NCBI GenBank assembly: GCA_947177545.1
Contig: CAMWVF010000052.1
Coordinates: forward strand, 1 to 7,025
DNA: 7,025 nt
Direction of reading: 5' to 3'
Origin: an uncultured Clostridia bacterium
GTDB lineage: Bacteria; Bacillota; Clostridia; Oscillospirales; Ruminococcaceae
The first letter of the stretch is position 1. Every line of letters begins with the position of its first letter. Below the pieces are notes generated by a model. The model searched no databases, was not told the origin of the DNA, and was given only the letters and a program-made list of their open reading frames with translations. This document shows, one piece after another, positions 1 to 6,909 of this stretch. Made by a program: the position numbers and the translations under genes.

Positions 1-1
1 A

Positions 2-1534
2 TTCTTGACGGAATATGCAAAGGCTGATATGGACTTGCACCCCGTCATTAGGACGCGAATGGGCGAGTACAAAATTGAGGGAAAAAACAGAGATTACTCC
101 GTTGCGGCTTCGGGTACTTACGGAACGTCCCGTATGAACAGCTACTGCATTTTTGAAAATCTGCTTAATCAGCGGGATATTGTTGTCCGCGACCGTCACG
201 ATGAGGACGGGCGTGTGTGGTACGAGGTCAACGCAAAGGAAACGCAGCTTGCAAAGGAAAAGGCACGTCAGATGAAGGAGGGATTTAAAAACTGGATTTG
301 GCAGGACATCGACCGCCGTGAAAAATATGTTGAAAAGTACAATAATCTTTTTAACGCTATTCGCGGCAGGGAGTACGACGGGTCACACCAAACATTCCCC
401 GGTATGAACCCTGCCATAAAGCTGCGACCACATCAGGAAAACGCGATTTTGCGCGGAAAGCTTGGCGGAAATACTTTGCTTGCACATTGTGTTGGAGCTG
501 GGAAAAGTTTTGAGATTGTCGCTACAACTATGGAAAAAAAGCGGCTCGGACTTATCGGAAAAGCCTGTGTTGTTGTGCCGAAGCACCTTACTCTGCAAAT
601 GGCGAGTGAGTGGATACGTCTTTATCCAAACGCAAAATTATTGGTTGCGCACCCCGAAGATTTTACAAAGGACAACCGTCAGAAATTTATCGCGCGGTGC
701 GTTACGGGCGATTATGACGCGGTAATTATGTCTTTTACGCAGTTTGAAAAAATTCCTATGTCGGACGAGTACCGCAGGCAGTTTTTAGAAAAGGAGCTTA
801 ATGAAATTATTGACGCGCTTAACGAGGTTGAAGATGACGACAGAGTTTCCGTGAAAACTCTCGAACGTCAGAAACGGAAAATCGAGGAGCGTTTGGAGAA
901 ATTAACGTCCTCCAAAAAAGATAATTCGCTTTGCTTTGAGAAGCTTGGTTTTGACTATTTGGCGGTGGACGAGTTTCACAATTACAAGAATTGCTTTATC
1001 GCAACGAAGATGTCAAATGTTGCGGGAGTGCAGACTACCGCGGCGCAGAAGTCCGAGGATATGCTGATGAAAACCCAGTATCTTAATGATAAATACGGGT
1101 GCAATAATTTGCTCGCGGCTACGGGAACGCCTTTGAGTAATTCGATGACGGAATTGTACACAATGCAGCGGTATTTACGTCCCGATCTGCTTGAAAACGC
1201 GGGTCTTGAAAATTTCGACGATTGGGCGAGTACGTTCGGGGAGGTGGTTTCGCAGCTTGAAATGAAGCCCGCAGGTGACGGCTACAGAATGAAAAACCGC
1301 TTTTCAAAATTTGTGAACATACCCGAACTAATGCAGATGTACAAGGAGTTTGCGGACATTCAGACTGCCGATATGCTAAAGCTGCCCGTCCCGAAATTAA
1401 AAACGGGAGAGCCTATTGTGGTCAGCGCGAAGCCAAATGATTTGCAAAAGGCATATATGCAGGAACTGGCGCGGCGTTCCGAAGCTATTCACGGCGGAAA
1501 CGTTGACCCATCCGAGGACAATATGCTTCGTATC
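2..1534 (+). CDS. SF2/SNF2-like helicase of a conjugative element, exon 1 (5' partial)
   Basis: This is the middle part of a large ATP-dependent helicase, open at the left edge; the TTG at 5 is only an internal codon. Counting residues from position 5, an ICE-type pre-helicase region (about 1-145) contains the REYDGSHQTFPGMNP stretch seen in Firmicutes conjugative-element helicases. Motif I is HCVGAGKS (161-168), motif II is DEFH (322-325) and motif III is ATGTPLSNS (372-380). A charged, probably coiled-coil segment (about 264-300) lies between motifs I and II. The exon therefore carries RecA-like lobe 1 and the linker toward lobe 2. Family knowledge: such proteins are often fused to an N-terminal adenine DNA methylase and resemble phage DarB-type proteins; that part would lie upstream and is not visible. 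The exon ends after a complete ATC codon (phase 0). Without splicing, translation adds only Val-Arg-Cys and stops at 1544-1546. The exact role (antirestriction, DNA processing in transfer) is unproven. Confidence 0.9.
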
Positions 1535-1561
1535 GTGCGCTGCTAAACGCACAAATGTATC

Positions 1562-1597
1562 TCCCTCGCAGAGGGATATTATTAGAAGAAAATAATA
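1562..1597 (+). other. Two adjacent RNA hairpins near the intron 1 5' end (domain I)
   Basis: TCCCTC (1562-1567) pairs with GAGGGA (1571-1576) around a 3-nt loop. TATTATT (1577-1583) pairs perfectly with AATAATA (1591-1597) around the 7-nt loop AGAAGAA. The two stems abut with no linker. This is consistent with early domain I subdomains. It is not a terminator: no U-tract follows and it lies inside the intron. Confidence 0.55.
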
Positions 1598-1780
1598 GGA
1601 ACAATCGGCTTACTTTAAGTGGAAACACGAGGAGGACAATAGCATACCGATAAAGCGGATAAGGCGATAGCTGCAAATTGCCGACGCTCCGCAAGTTCCG
1701 CGTCCTATGGTTAAGGCTGGATTGCTTGAACCTTAATTCCGACTTGGTGTACAGCATTGCCCGTCGGAAAGTAGATGAAA

Positions 1781-1814
1781 CCGACGTCACTGTATATTTG
1801 CTGATGTTGTACGG
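1781..1814 (+). other. EBS2 hairpin of intron 1 (domain I)
   Basis: CCG (1781-1783) pairs with CGG (1812-1814), and ACGTCA (1784-1789) pairs with TGATGT (1802-1807) with one G-U. The four bases 1808-1811 bulge out on the 3' side. The 12-nt apical loop (1790-1801) exposes TATATT (1793-1798). That hexamer can pair with AATATG (1520-1525) at the end of exon 1: five Watson-Crick pairs plus one G-U. A complement to the exon in the middle of a hairpin loop is what an exon-binding site 2 should look like. The matching IBS2 lies 10-15 nt upstream of the splice site, separated by 3 nt from IBS1. Confidence 0.7.
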
Positions 1815-1892
1815 CGGCAAATATCTTCTTGCAGTGAAAGAGCGCATAACGAATGCGATTAAAGGAATGAGTAAGGAACCTAAGGGACGCTC

Positions 1893-1898
1893 GATACG
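1893..1898 (+). other. EBS1 of intron 1
   Basis: GATACG is the exact reverse complement of the last six bases of exon 1, CGTATC (1529-1534, IBS1), giving six Watson-Crick pairs that end at the splice site. It lies about 360 nt into the intron and downstream of the EBS2 hairpin, as expected for domain I. This pairing selects the 5' splice site and, in mobility, the DNA target. It independently supports the 5' boundary at 1534/1535. Confidence 0.75.
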
Positions 1899-1954
1899 TA
1901 CATTTGTGACGGATTGCAGGATTGCCTAAGGGACGAGAGTCCTATGGCAACGGA

Positions 1955-2006
1955 GCTGTCATAGTAGTCCGAGAACGGGAAAGCCGTTTACATGGCGAAG
2001 GACAGC
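1955..2006 (+). other. Conserved intron 1 core helix, probable domain III
   Basis: GCTGTC (1955-1960) pairs with GACAGC (2001-2006). Inside it, AACGG pairs with CCGTT around a GAAAG loop. The whole stretch from about 1944 is strongly conserved in intron 2 (4880-4941), with compensating changes in the outer helix and a C-G to U-G change in the inner one. Its position between domain I and the ORF-bearing domain IV suggests domain III. The domain label is inferred; the pairing is directly visible. Confidence 0.65.
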
Positions 2007-2026
2007 AGGTAGTTTTGATTGATTAG

Positions 2027-2033
2027 AAAGGAG
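2027..2033 (+). promoter_or_regulatory. Ribosome binding site of the intron 1 maturase
   Basis: AAAGGAG ends 12 nt before the preferred ATG at 2046 and 3 nt before an in-frame GTG at 2037. The GTG is too close for efficient initiation, and the protein from the ATG starts MRTAQTILTVIQERG, which resembles the usual N-terminus of this maturase group. The intron 2 site also has a long spacer, 13 nt. Confidence 0.55.
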
Positions 2034-2045
2034 TAGGTGCGTGAG

Positions 2046-3812
2046 ATGCGTACAGCCCAAACTATTTTAACAGTCATTCAGGAAAGAGGAAAAAGAAAGC
2101 TGCCTCTGGAAAGAGTATATAAAATGCTCTTTAACAGAGAATTGTACCTGGCAGCCTATGCGAAGCTGTATTCCAACAGCGGAGCAATGACAAAAGGCGT
2201 GACAAATGAAACCGTTGACGGTATGTCAATTCAAAAGATTGATAATATCATTGCGGCTCTGCGTGATGAAAGGTATAAATGGAAGCCTGTAAGACGTGAA
2301 TATATTCCGAAGAAAAACGGTAAAAAACGTCCGCTTGGCTTGCCGACATGGAGCGATAAGCTGCTTCAGGAGGTTATCCGAATGATACTGGAAGCATATT
2401 ACGAGCCGCAGTTCTCGGAACATTCACACGGTTTCAGACCTAACAGGGGCTGTCATACGGCGTTGCAGGAAATACAGGTATGGAAAGGCACAAAGTGGTT
2501 CATCGAGGGAGATATATCAAAATATTTTGATACTATCGACCATGACGTTCTGCTTGGAATAATTGGAAAGTCATTTCATGACGGAAGATTTTTAAGGCTT
2601 ATTCGGAATGTATTGAAAGCGGGATATATTGAGTATTGGAAATTTGGTAAAACCATGAGCGGAACGCCGCAGGGCGGAATTGTCAGTCCCATACTCGCAA
2701 ATATCTATCTTAATGAGTTTGATAAATGGATAGAAGAAGCAATGCTGGAAAAATACAACATCGGGAAAAGGAAGAAAGCAAACCCCGAATACAACAGGTT
2801 CAACAGGAAAATAGCTGAATGTTATGCAAACGGCGATAAAGAAACGGCAAGAAAGTTAAAAATAGAACGCCGCAGTATTCCGTCGGTAATTACGCATGAC
2901 GACAGCTACCGAAGATTACGCTATGTACGGTATGCGGACGATTTTATTCTTGGTTTTACAGGGCCGAAATCGGAAGCTGAGGAAATCAAAAAGGAAATCG
3001 GCGAATTTTTGAGTAATAAACTCAAACTGACATTATCGGCGGAAAAAACGCTGATTACAAATGCAGGCACGAAAGCGGCGCGGTTTCTGAATTATGAAAT
3101 CAAAGTACAGAAAGCGAATGATTATATCAATAACGGCAGAAGAACCGTAAACGGGGCGGTCGGACTTTTTGTTCCCAAAGATGTGATTGATGTGAAATGC
3201 GCTGAATATATGAAGAAAGGAAAAGCTATTCACAGGGGCGGACTGCTTCACGACGATGATTTTTCAATCGTGGAAAGGTATCAGCAGGAATACAGGGGCG
3301 TGGTGCAGTATTATGCACTTGCTCAAAATTTATGCTGGTTCTGGAGACTTCATTGGATAATGGAGAGTTCGCTTTTAAAAACATTGGCATTCAAACACCG
3401 TTCAACCATGATGAAAATGAAAGAAAAATATCACACCGAAACGGTTGATAAGAAAACAGGAAAGACCCTGAAATGTCTGAAAGTTACGGTTGAACGCGAG
3501 GGAAAACGTCCGCTGACAGCGCAGTGGGGCGGTATATCTTTAACACATCAGAAACACGCAGTTATCAATGATACTCCCTATCGGGTTTACGGCGGCAGGA
3601 CGGAGCTTATAAAACGTCTGCTTGCAAATCAATGTGAATTGTGCGGAAGTACGGAAAATATTGAAGTACATCACATTCGTAAACTTGCGGATTTGAACGT
3701 AAAGGGCAGAAAAGAAAAATCTGTCTGGGCGCAGATTATGGCTGCACGAAACAGAAAAACTCTTGTGCTTTGCCATGACTGCCATGTGAAAATCCATAAT
3801 GGAAAATCCTGA
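2046..3812 (+). CDS. ltrA: Group II intron-encoded reverse transcriptase/maturase/HNH endonuclease 1
   Basis: This 588-residue multifunctional intron protein is encoded in domain IV. Counting from ATG 2046, an N-terminal RT-0-like region (LFNRELYLAAYAKLYSNSGAMTKG, about 28-51) leads into the reverse transcriptase fingers and palm. The first catalytic Asp is in EGDISKYFD (Asp156), SGTPQGG lies at about 205-211, and YADD is at 296-299. A spacer at about 235-285 sits between RT blocks. A maturase (domain X) region follows at about 408-462, including YRGVVQYYALAQ and a helical WRLHWIMESSLLKTLAFKHR. The C-terminus is an HNH nuclease with two zinc-binding pairs: CELC (530-533), EVHHIRKL (540-547), ARNRK (567-571) and CHDCH (576-580). 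All catalytic residues expected by eye are present. Family role: it binds the unspliced intron to promote splicing, and in mobility cuts the second DNA strand and copies the intron into DNA. The stop lies 15 nt before domain V. It is clearly related to, but well diverged from, the intron 2 protein. Starting at GTG 2037 would add three residues. Confidence 0.95.
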   Translation: MRTAQTILTVIQERGKRKLPLERVYKMLFNRELYLAAYAKLYSNSGAMTKGVTNETVDGMSIQKIDNIIAALRDERYKWKPVRREYIPKKNGKKRPLGLPTWSDKLLQEVIRMILEAYYEPQFSEHSHGFRPNRGCHTALQEIQVWKGTKWFIEGDISKYFDTIDHDVLLGIIGKSFHDGRFLRLIRNVLKAGYIEYWKFGKTMSGTPQGGIVSPILANIYLNEFDKWIEEAMLEKYNIGKRKKANPEYNRFNRKIAECYANGDKETARKLKIERRSIPSVITHDDSYRRLRYVRYADDFILGFTGPKSEAEEIKKEIGEFLSNKLKLTLSAEKTLITNAGTKAARFLNYEIKVQKANDYINNGRRTVNGAVGLFVPKDVIDVKCAEYMKKGKAIHRGGLLHDDDFSIVERYQQEYRGVVQYYALAQNLCWFWRLHWIMESSLLKTLAFKHRSTMMKMKEKYHTETVDKKTGKTLKCLKVTVEREGKRPLTAQWGGISLTHQKHAVINDTPYRVYGGRTELIKRLLANQCELCGSTENIEVHHIRKLADLNVKGRKEKSVWAQIMAARNRKTLVLCHDCHVKIHNGKS

Positions 3813-3827
3813 AATAAAACTACCGGA

Positions 3828-3861
3828 GAGCCGTGTGCGGTGAAAGCTGCAAGCACGGTTT
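3828..3861 (+). other. Domain V of intron 1 (catalytic core)
   Basis: This is a canonical 34-nt domain V. GAGCCGTG (3828-3835) pairs with CACGGTTT (3854-3861), and GCGGT (3837-3841) pairs with GCTGC (3846-3850) around a GAAA loop. A single base sits opposite AAG, giving the standard two-base bulge. The AGC catalytic triad is at 3829-3831. This is the metal-binding active site of the ribozyme. Confidence 0.95.
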
Positions 3862-3864
3862 GGT

Positions 3865-3919
3865 GAGGGGCTTTCGGAAAAGGGACAATCTTTGTTGTTA
3901 CCTCGCCGACTGCCTACTC
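3865..3919 (+). other. Domain VI of intron 1 with branch-point A
   Basis: GAGGGGC (3865-3871) pairs with GCCTACTC (3912-3919), leaving A3916 bulged. A further TCGG (3874-3877) pairs with CCGA (3906-3909). A three-base linker separates it from domain V. A3916 is the expected lariat branch nucleotide, and the intron ends three bases after the stem with GAC at 3920-3922. Confidence 0.88.
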
Positions 3920-3922
3920 GAC

Positions 3923-4349
3923 ACCCACGAAGCAAGACTTTTGGGACTTGATTCTCGGTGTATTTTCAGAAATTCCGAACCCTCTCCCGACAGCAAGGTG
4001 TCAAAGCTTCTTGATAATTTGGAGCAGAATTATATGGACACTATGGAGCAAAAGGGCGTACAAATAGTATTCTGCGACATTGCCATAAACGAGGACACGG
4101 AGCATTTTTCAGTGTACGAAGCCATAAAGGAGGACCTGATAAAGCGGGGTATTCCCCGCGACGAGATTTGTTTTGCGGGGGACGCTAAGACCGACAAGGC
4201 TCGCGCGGAAATGTTTGAACAGCTTAGAAAAGGCGAAAAACGCTTTATTCTTGCAAGCACTTCAAAGCTCGGAACAGGCGCGAATGTGCAGGATAAAATT
4301 TGCGCTATTCATCATTTGGACATCCCGTGGAAACCAAGCGATATTCAAC
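3923..4349 (+). CDS. SF2/SNF2-like helicase, exon 2
   Basis: This 427-nt internal exon continues the helicase from exon 1 in the same frame (142 codons plus one base). It encodes the start and most of RecA-like lobe 2: THEARLLGLDSR at the junction, then KGVQIVFCDIAI (a motif IV-like strand), then STSKLGTGANVQDK (motif V), and LDIPWKPSDIQ just before motif VI. It ends after the first base of a codon (phase 1), which is completed by AG from exon 3. An open frame can be read further upstream to a GTG at 3833, but that codon lies inside domain V of intron 1, so it is not a start. Read without splicing, the frame ends at TAA 4373-4375 in intron 2. On its own the segment lacks an ATP-binding site and would not be a working enzyme. 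Confidence 0.9.
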
Positions 4350-4395
4350 GTGCGCCCGTAAAGGCGGTATCATAAATCTGCCGACAGCAAGGCAG

Positions 4396-4448
4396 CAGAC
4401 AAGTGTCATAACATTGACTCAAGGAGGTGAAATCAGTCAATTTGTCTG
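4396..4448 (+). other. Long two-part stem-loop in intron 2 domain I
   Basis: CAGACAA (4396-4402) pairs with TTGTCTG (4442-4448), and ATTGACT (4413-4419) pairs with AGTCAAT (4435-4441). The two stems are contiguous on the 3' side, with a 10-nt bulge on the 5' side. The 15-nt loop (4420-4434) contains AAGGAGGTGA, a perfect Shine-Dalgarno-like sequence. This is most simply a domain I subdomain of the ribozyme. Confidence 0.6.
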
Positions 4449-4514
4449 TCATCATCCGGTTGACCTGTGAGGGAAACCAAATATCAGGGAACATAGCACG
4501 CCGGAAAAGCCGTA

Positions 4515-4540
4515 AGTCAGTCAGTTATCAGACTGCGACT
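4515..4540 (+). other. Hairpin in intron 2 domain I
   Basis: Two tandem AGTC units (4515-4522) pair with GACT (4531-4534) and GACT (4537-4540). GC (4535-4536) bulges between them, and the loop is AGTTATCA (4523-4530). The loop has a four-base complement (TATC) to exon 2 GATA at 4340-4343, too weak to call an exon-binding site. Confidence 0.45.
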
Positions 4541-4618
4541 GAACGGGGAGATGAAATACGAATATGAGGATAAAGCCCATACTGGCTTAACAGCAGTCTG
4601 AACGGTCTGTGTCGGGAC

Positions 4619-4647
4619 TATAGCGTAAGATAACTGAATTCGCTATA
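4619..4647 (+). other. Hairpin in intron 2 domain I
   Basis: TATAGCG (4619-4625) pairs perfectly with CGCTATA (4641-4647) around a 15-nt loop (4626-4640). The loop contains TGAAT, complementary to ATTCA at 4343-4347 of exon 2. That match is offset two bases from the splice site, so it is only a weak exon-binding candidate. Confidence 0.5.
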
Positions 4648-4655
4648 CTGTAATA

Positions 4656-4684
4656 CGGTTTTTGCCGCTGTTCAGGCAAAACTG
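4656..4684 (+). other. Strong hairpin in intron 2 domain I
   Basis: CGGTTTTTGCC (4656-4666) pairs with GGCAAAACTG (4675-4684), with one bulged T and one G-U pair, around the 8-nt loop GCTGTTCA. By distance from the shared GGATTGCCTAA element, it occupies roughly the place of the EBS2 hairpin of intron 1. Its loop is not complementary to the present exon 2 end. Confidence 0.5.
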
Positions 4685-4889
4685 CAATGACTTGTTACAG
4701 CGTATATGCAATAAACATAAAAGGACGGAAACTGTATCCGACAATTCGTAAAAGCTAAGTTATGATACAGCTAAACGGGGATTGCCTAACCCGAAGCGCT
4801 TTATTAAAGCTATGCGTAATGCCGCAAGGTGATAAATTTCAAGCGGAAACGCAAGAAAGATGACGCTGAAAATTCGGTATGGCAACGGA

Positions 4890-4941
4890 GCCGCCGTAGT
4901 AGTCCGAGAATGGGAAAGCCGTTTACATGGCAAAGGGCGGC
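4890..4941 (+). other. Conserved intron 2 core helix, probable domain III
   Basis: GCCGCC (4890-4895) pairs with GGCGGC (4936-4941). Inside, AATGG pairs with CCGTT around the same GAAAG loop as in intron 1. Relative to intron 1, two U-A pairs of the outer helix became C-G pairs while the flanking single-stranded bases stayed the same. This supports a real, selected RNA helix. Confidence 0.65.
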
Positions 4942-4966
4942 AGTTAAAATACTTTAACATTAATTT

Positions 4967-4973
4967 AGGAAGG
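4967..4973 (+). promoter_or_regulatory. Ribosome binding site of the intron 2 maturase
   Basis: AGGAAGG lies 13 nt before ATG 4987. An in-frame TGA at 4978-4980 prevents any earlier start, so the ATG is fixed despite the long spacer. Confidence 0.55.
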
Positions 4974-4986
4974 TGTGTGATACACT

Positions 4987-6804
4987 ATGAGAAATCCCGA
5001 AAAGGTGTTAAACAGTCTATCAGACCACAGCAATAATTCTGAATACAAATATGAGCGGCTGTACAGAATTCTTTTCAACAGAGATATGTACCTTGCGGCA
5101 TATCAGAAAATATATGCTAACGAGGGAAATATGACCAAAGGCTCTGACGGAAAAAATATCGACGGAATGAGCCTTGAAAGAATTGACAGCTTGATTGAAC
5201 TGCTTAAAAATGAGAAGTATCAGCCAAATCCGTCCCGCAGAGTATATATAAGAAAAAAGGACGGAAAAAGGTTAAGACCGCTGGGTATTCCCGCATTTAA
5301 TGATAAGTTGGTGCAGGAAGTTATAAAAATGATACTTGAAGCTGTTTACGAGAAAAGCTTTGACGCTTCTTCTCACGGTTTTCGTCCCAAAAGGAGCTGT
5401 CACACGGCTTTGCTTCAAATACAGGCGAAGTTTACAGGTGTGAAATGGTTTATCGAGGGTGACATTAAAGGCTTTTTTGACAATATAGACCATGACATTA
5501 TGATTAGTCTGCTGCGCAAAAGAATTAAAGACGAGAGATTTTTAAGACTTATCAGGAAATTCATGAACGCAGGTTATCTTGAAGAATGGGAGTACCATAA
5601 AACCTACAGCGGAACTCCGCAGGGCGGAATTATCAGTCCGATTTTAGCAAATATTTATCTTAATGAGTTGGACAAATATATGAATGCCTATAAGGAGAAA
5701 TTTGATATTGGCAGGGAAAGAAAAAGGAATTCCGAATACCGTAAAATTGAGGTTCAGAGAGGCAGGCTGGCAAAGGAACTGAAAAACTGCACCGATGAAA
5801 ATATCAAACAGCAGATTATCGGTCAGATAAAATTACTGGAGCAAATAAGGTGTGACGTTCCCGTTTATGAAGCAATGGACGGAAATTTCAAAAGAATACA
5901 GTATGTCAGATATGCGGACGACTTTTTAATAGGAGTTATCGGCAGCAAGGCGGACTGTATGACAATTAAAAACGACATAAGAAAATTCCTTTCGGAGCAG
6001 CTTAAATTGGAATTATCAGATGAAAAAACTCTGATTACGCACGCACAGAAATCAGCGCGTTTCTTAGGGTTCGGCATATATATCAGACAATCCAATTTGC
6101 CCAAAAGAGATAAGCTGGGAAGAATGGTCAGAAATTACGGCAGCCGCGTAGTATTGGAGATTACCACCGATACTATCCGCAGAAAACTTCTTGAATACAA
6201 AGCTATGAAAATCACATATGTGAACGGCAAGGAAATATGGAAGCCGACTGCACGGTACAGCCTAAAAAATAATGATGACCTTGAAATTCTTGATAAGTAT
6301 AATACCGAAATACGAGGATTTTACAATTTCTATTCTATAGCCAACAACAGCTCTGTAATAAACAGTTTCAAATATATCATGGAATACAGTATGTATAAAA
6401 CCTATGCTACAAAATACCGTACAAATAAACGAAAAATTATTAAAAAATTTCACATAGGAAAGGAGTTCGGAATACGGTATAAAGTTAAAAGCGGCAGGGA
6501 AAAAGTACGTCTGTTTTACAATGAGGGCTTTAAACGCAAAAAAACAGCAAGCATAGCTAATGTGGATAATCTTCCCGATTGCAAATTTCATCTTGGGAAC
6601 ACAAGTCTTATTGACAGATTAAAATCCAATAAATGCGAGATGTGCGGCGTGGAAAATATGCCTATAGAAATTCATCATGTGCGCAAATTAAAGGATTTGA
6701 AAGGGAAAAAATATTGGGAAAGATTTATGATTGCAAGAAATCGAAAGACTATTGCATTATGTCGTGATTGTCACGTCAAGTTACATCACGGCTTATTAGA
6801 CTGA
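4987..6804 (+). CDS. ltrA: Group II intron-encoded reverse transcriptase/maturase/HNH endonuclease 2
   Basis: This 605-residue intron protein has the same domain order as the intron 1 protein but differs at many positions. The RT-0-like region is LFNRDMYLAAYQKIYANEGNMTKG (about 29-52). The first catalytic Asp is in EGDIKGFFD (Asp159), SGTPQGG is at about 208-214, and YADD is at 309-312. The spacer between RT blocks (about 235-300) is charged and longer than in the other protein. The maturase (domain X) region is about 431-485, with EIRGFYNFYSIANN and a helical FKYIMEYSMYKTYATKYR. The C-terminal HNH nuclease has CEMC (550-553), EIHHVRKL (561-568), ARNRK (583-587) and CRDCH (592-596). No active-site residue appears lost and there is no frameshift. 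The gene looks more AT- and lysine-rich than the helicase exons, as expected for a mobile element. Its role is splicing and mobility of intron 2; whether it also acts on intron 1 RNA cannot be told from sequence. The stop is 14 nt before domain V. Confidence 0.95.
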   Translation: MRNPEKVLNSLSDHSNNSEYKYERLYRILFNRDMYLAAYQKIYANEGNMTKGSDGKNIDGMSLERIDSLIELLKNEKYQPNPSRRVYIRKKDGKRLRPLGIPAFNDKLVQEVIKMILEAVYEKSFDASSHGFRPKRSCHTALLQIQAKFTGVKWFIEGDIKGFFDNIDHDIMISLLRKRIKDERFLRLIRKFMNAGYLEEWEYHKTYSGTPQGGIISPILANIYLNELDKYMNAYKEKFDIGRERKRNSEYRKIEVQRGRLAKELKNCTDENIKQQIIGQIKLLEQIRCDVPVYEAMDGNFKRIQYVRYADDFLIGVIGSKADCMTIKNDIRKFLSEQLKLELSDEKTLITHAQKSARFLGFGIYIRQSNLPKRDKLGRMVRNYGSRVVLEITTDTIRRKLLEYKAMKITYVNGKEIWKPTARYSLKNNDDLEILDKYNTEIRGFYNFYSIANNSSVINSFKYIMEYSMYKTYATKYRTNKRKIIKKFHIGKEFGIRYKVKSGREKVRLFYNEGFKRKKTASIANVDNLPDCKFHLGNTSLIDRLKSNKCEMCGVENMPIEIHHVRKLKDLKGKKYWERFMIARNRKTIALCRDCHVKLHHGLLD

Positions 6805-6818
6805 GTTATTTTAATCGA

Positions 6819-6852
6819 GAGCCGTATACATCGAGAGGTGTAAGTACGGTTC
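6819..6852 (+). other. Domain V of intron 2 (catalytic core)
   Basis: This canonical 34-nt domain V has GAGCCGTA (6819-6826) paired with TACGGTTC (6845-6852), and ACATC (6828-6832) paired with GGTGT (6837-6841) around a GAGA (GNRA) loop. It has the same bulge layout as intron 1, and the AGC triad is at 6820-6822. Several base pairs differ from intron 1 while pairing is kept. Confidence 0.95.
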
Positions 6853-6856
6853 GGGG

Positions 6857-6909
6857 GCGAGTGCTTGCAAACCTGTCATAGCAATATGATAAGGCGGCGG
6901 GTACTTAGC
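6857..6909 (+). other. Domain VI of intron 2 with branch-point A
   Basis: GCGAGTGC (6857-6864) pairs with GTACTTAGC (6901-6909), leaving A6907 bulged. An inner CCT and TCAT pair with ATGA and AGG around a short loop. A four-base linker separates it from domain V. CTAC (6910-6913) completes the intron, so A6907 is in the same register from the 3' end as A3916 in intron 1. Confidence 0.85.

Larger units (their letters stand above)
1535..3922 (+). mobile_element. Group II intron 1 with maturase ORF in domain IV
   Basis: This is a self-splicing retroelement of 2388 nt. It starts with GTGCG and ends with CTCGAC, in which the bulged A at 3916 lies 7 nt (inclusive) from the 3' end. Removing it joins helicase ATC to ACC CAC GAA with no frame change. 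RNA domains in order are: domain I (from 1535, with EBS2 at 1793-1798 and EBS1 at 1893-1898), a small GAGA-loop hairpin (1931-1942), a probable domain III (1955-2006), domain IV holding the ORF, domain V (3828-3861) and domain VI (3865-3919). The 511 nt before the ORF contain only ribozyme structure as far as I can see. The domain V form and encoded protein suggest a chloroplast-like (CL), subgroup IIB intron; that class is inferred by eye. All key parts look intact, so activity is likely. By analogy with known HNH-bearing group II introns, the maturase binds the intron RNA, aids splicing, and supports insertion into intron-less copies of the site. Confidence 0.93.

Noticed and set aside
1485..1847. 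A 120-codon open frame on the - strand across the intron 1 5' joint.
   Set aside because: It crosses the exon/intron boundary antisense to clear coding and ribozyme sequence; no protein family signal.
1678..1929. An 83-codon open frame on the + strand in intron 1 domain I.
   Set aside because: It overlaps the EBS1 and EBS2 elements, has no ribosome site, and shows no recognisable protein pattern.
3540..3935. Antisense open frame over the HNH end of maturase 1, domain V and the exon 2 start.
   Set aside because: It is a shadow of strongly supported sense features.
3833..4375. A 180-codon open frame that could be taken as a separate small helicase-like gene.
   Set aside because: Its GTG start lies inside the intron 1 domain V, its first 30 codons are intron RNA, and its last 8 are intron 2. 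The middle is helicase exon 2.
2046..6804. Reverse transcriptases belonging to a retron, diversity-generating element, CRISPR-associated RT or abortive-infection system.
   Set aside because: Each RT has maturase and HNH domains and is flanked by group II ribozyme domains V and VI. No msr/msd RNA, template repeat, cas gene or variable repeat is present.
6819..6909. GC-rich hairpins after the maturase genes as transcription terminators.
   Set aside because: They match domains V and VI exactly, have no U-tract, and the helicase frame continues downstream.
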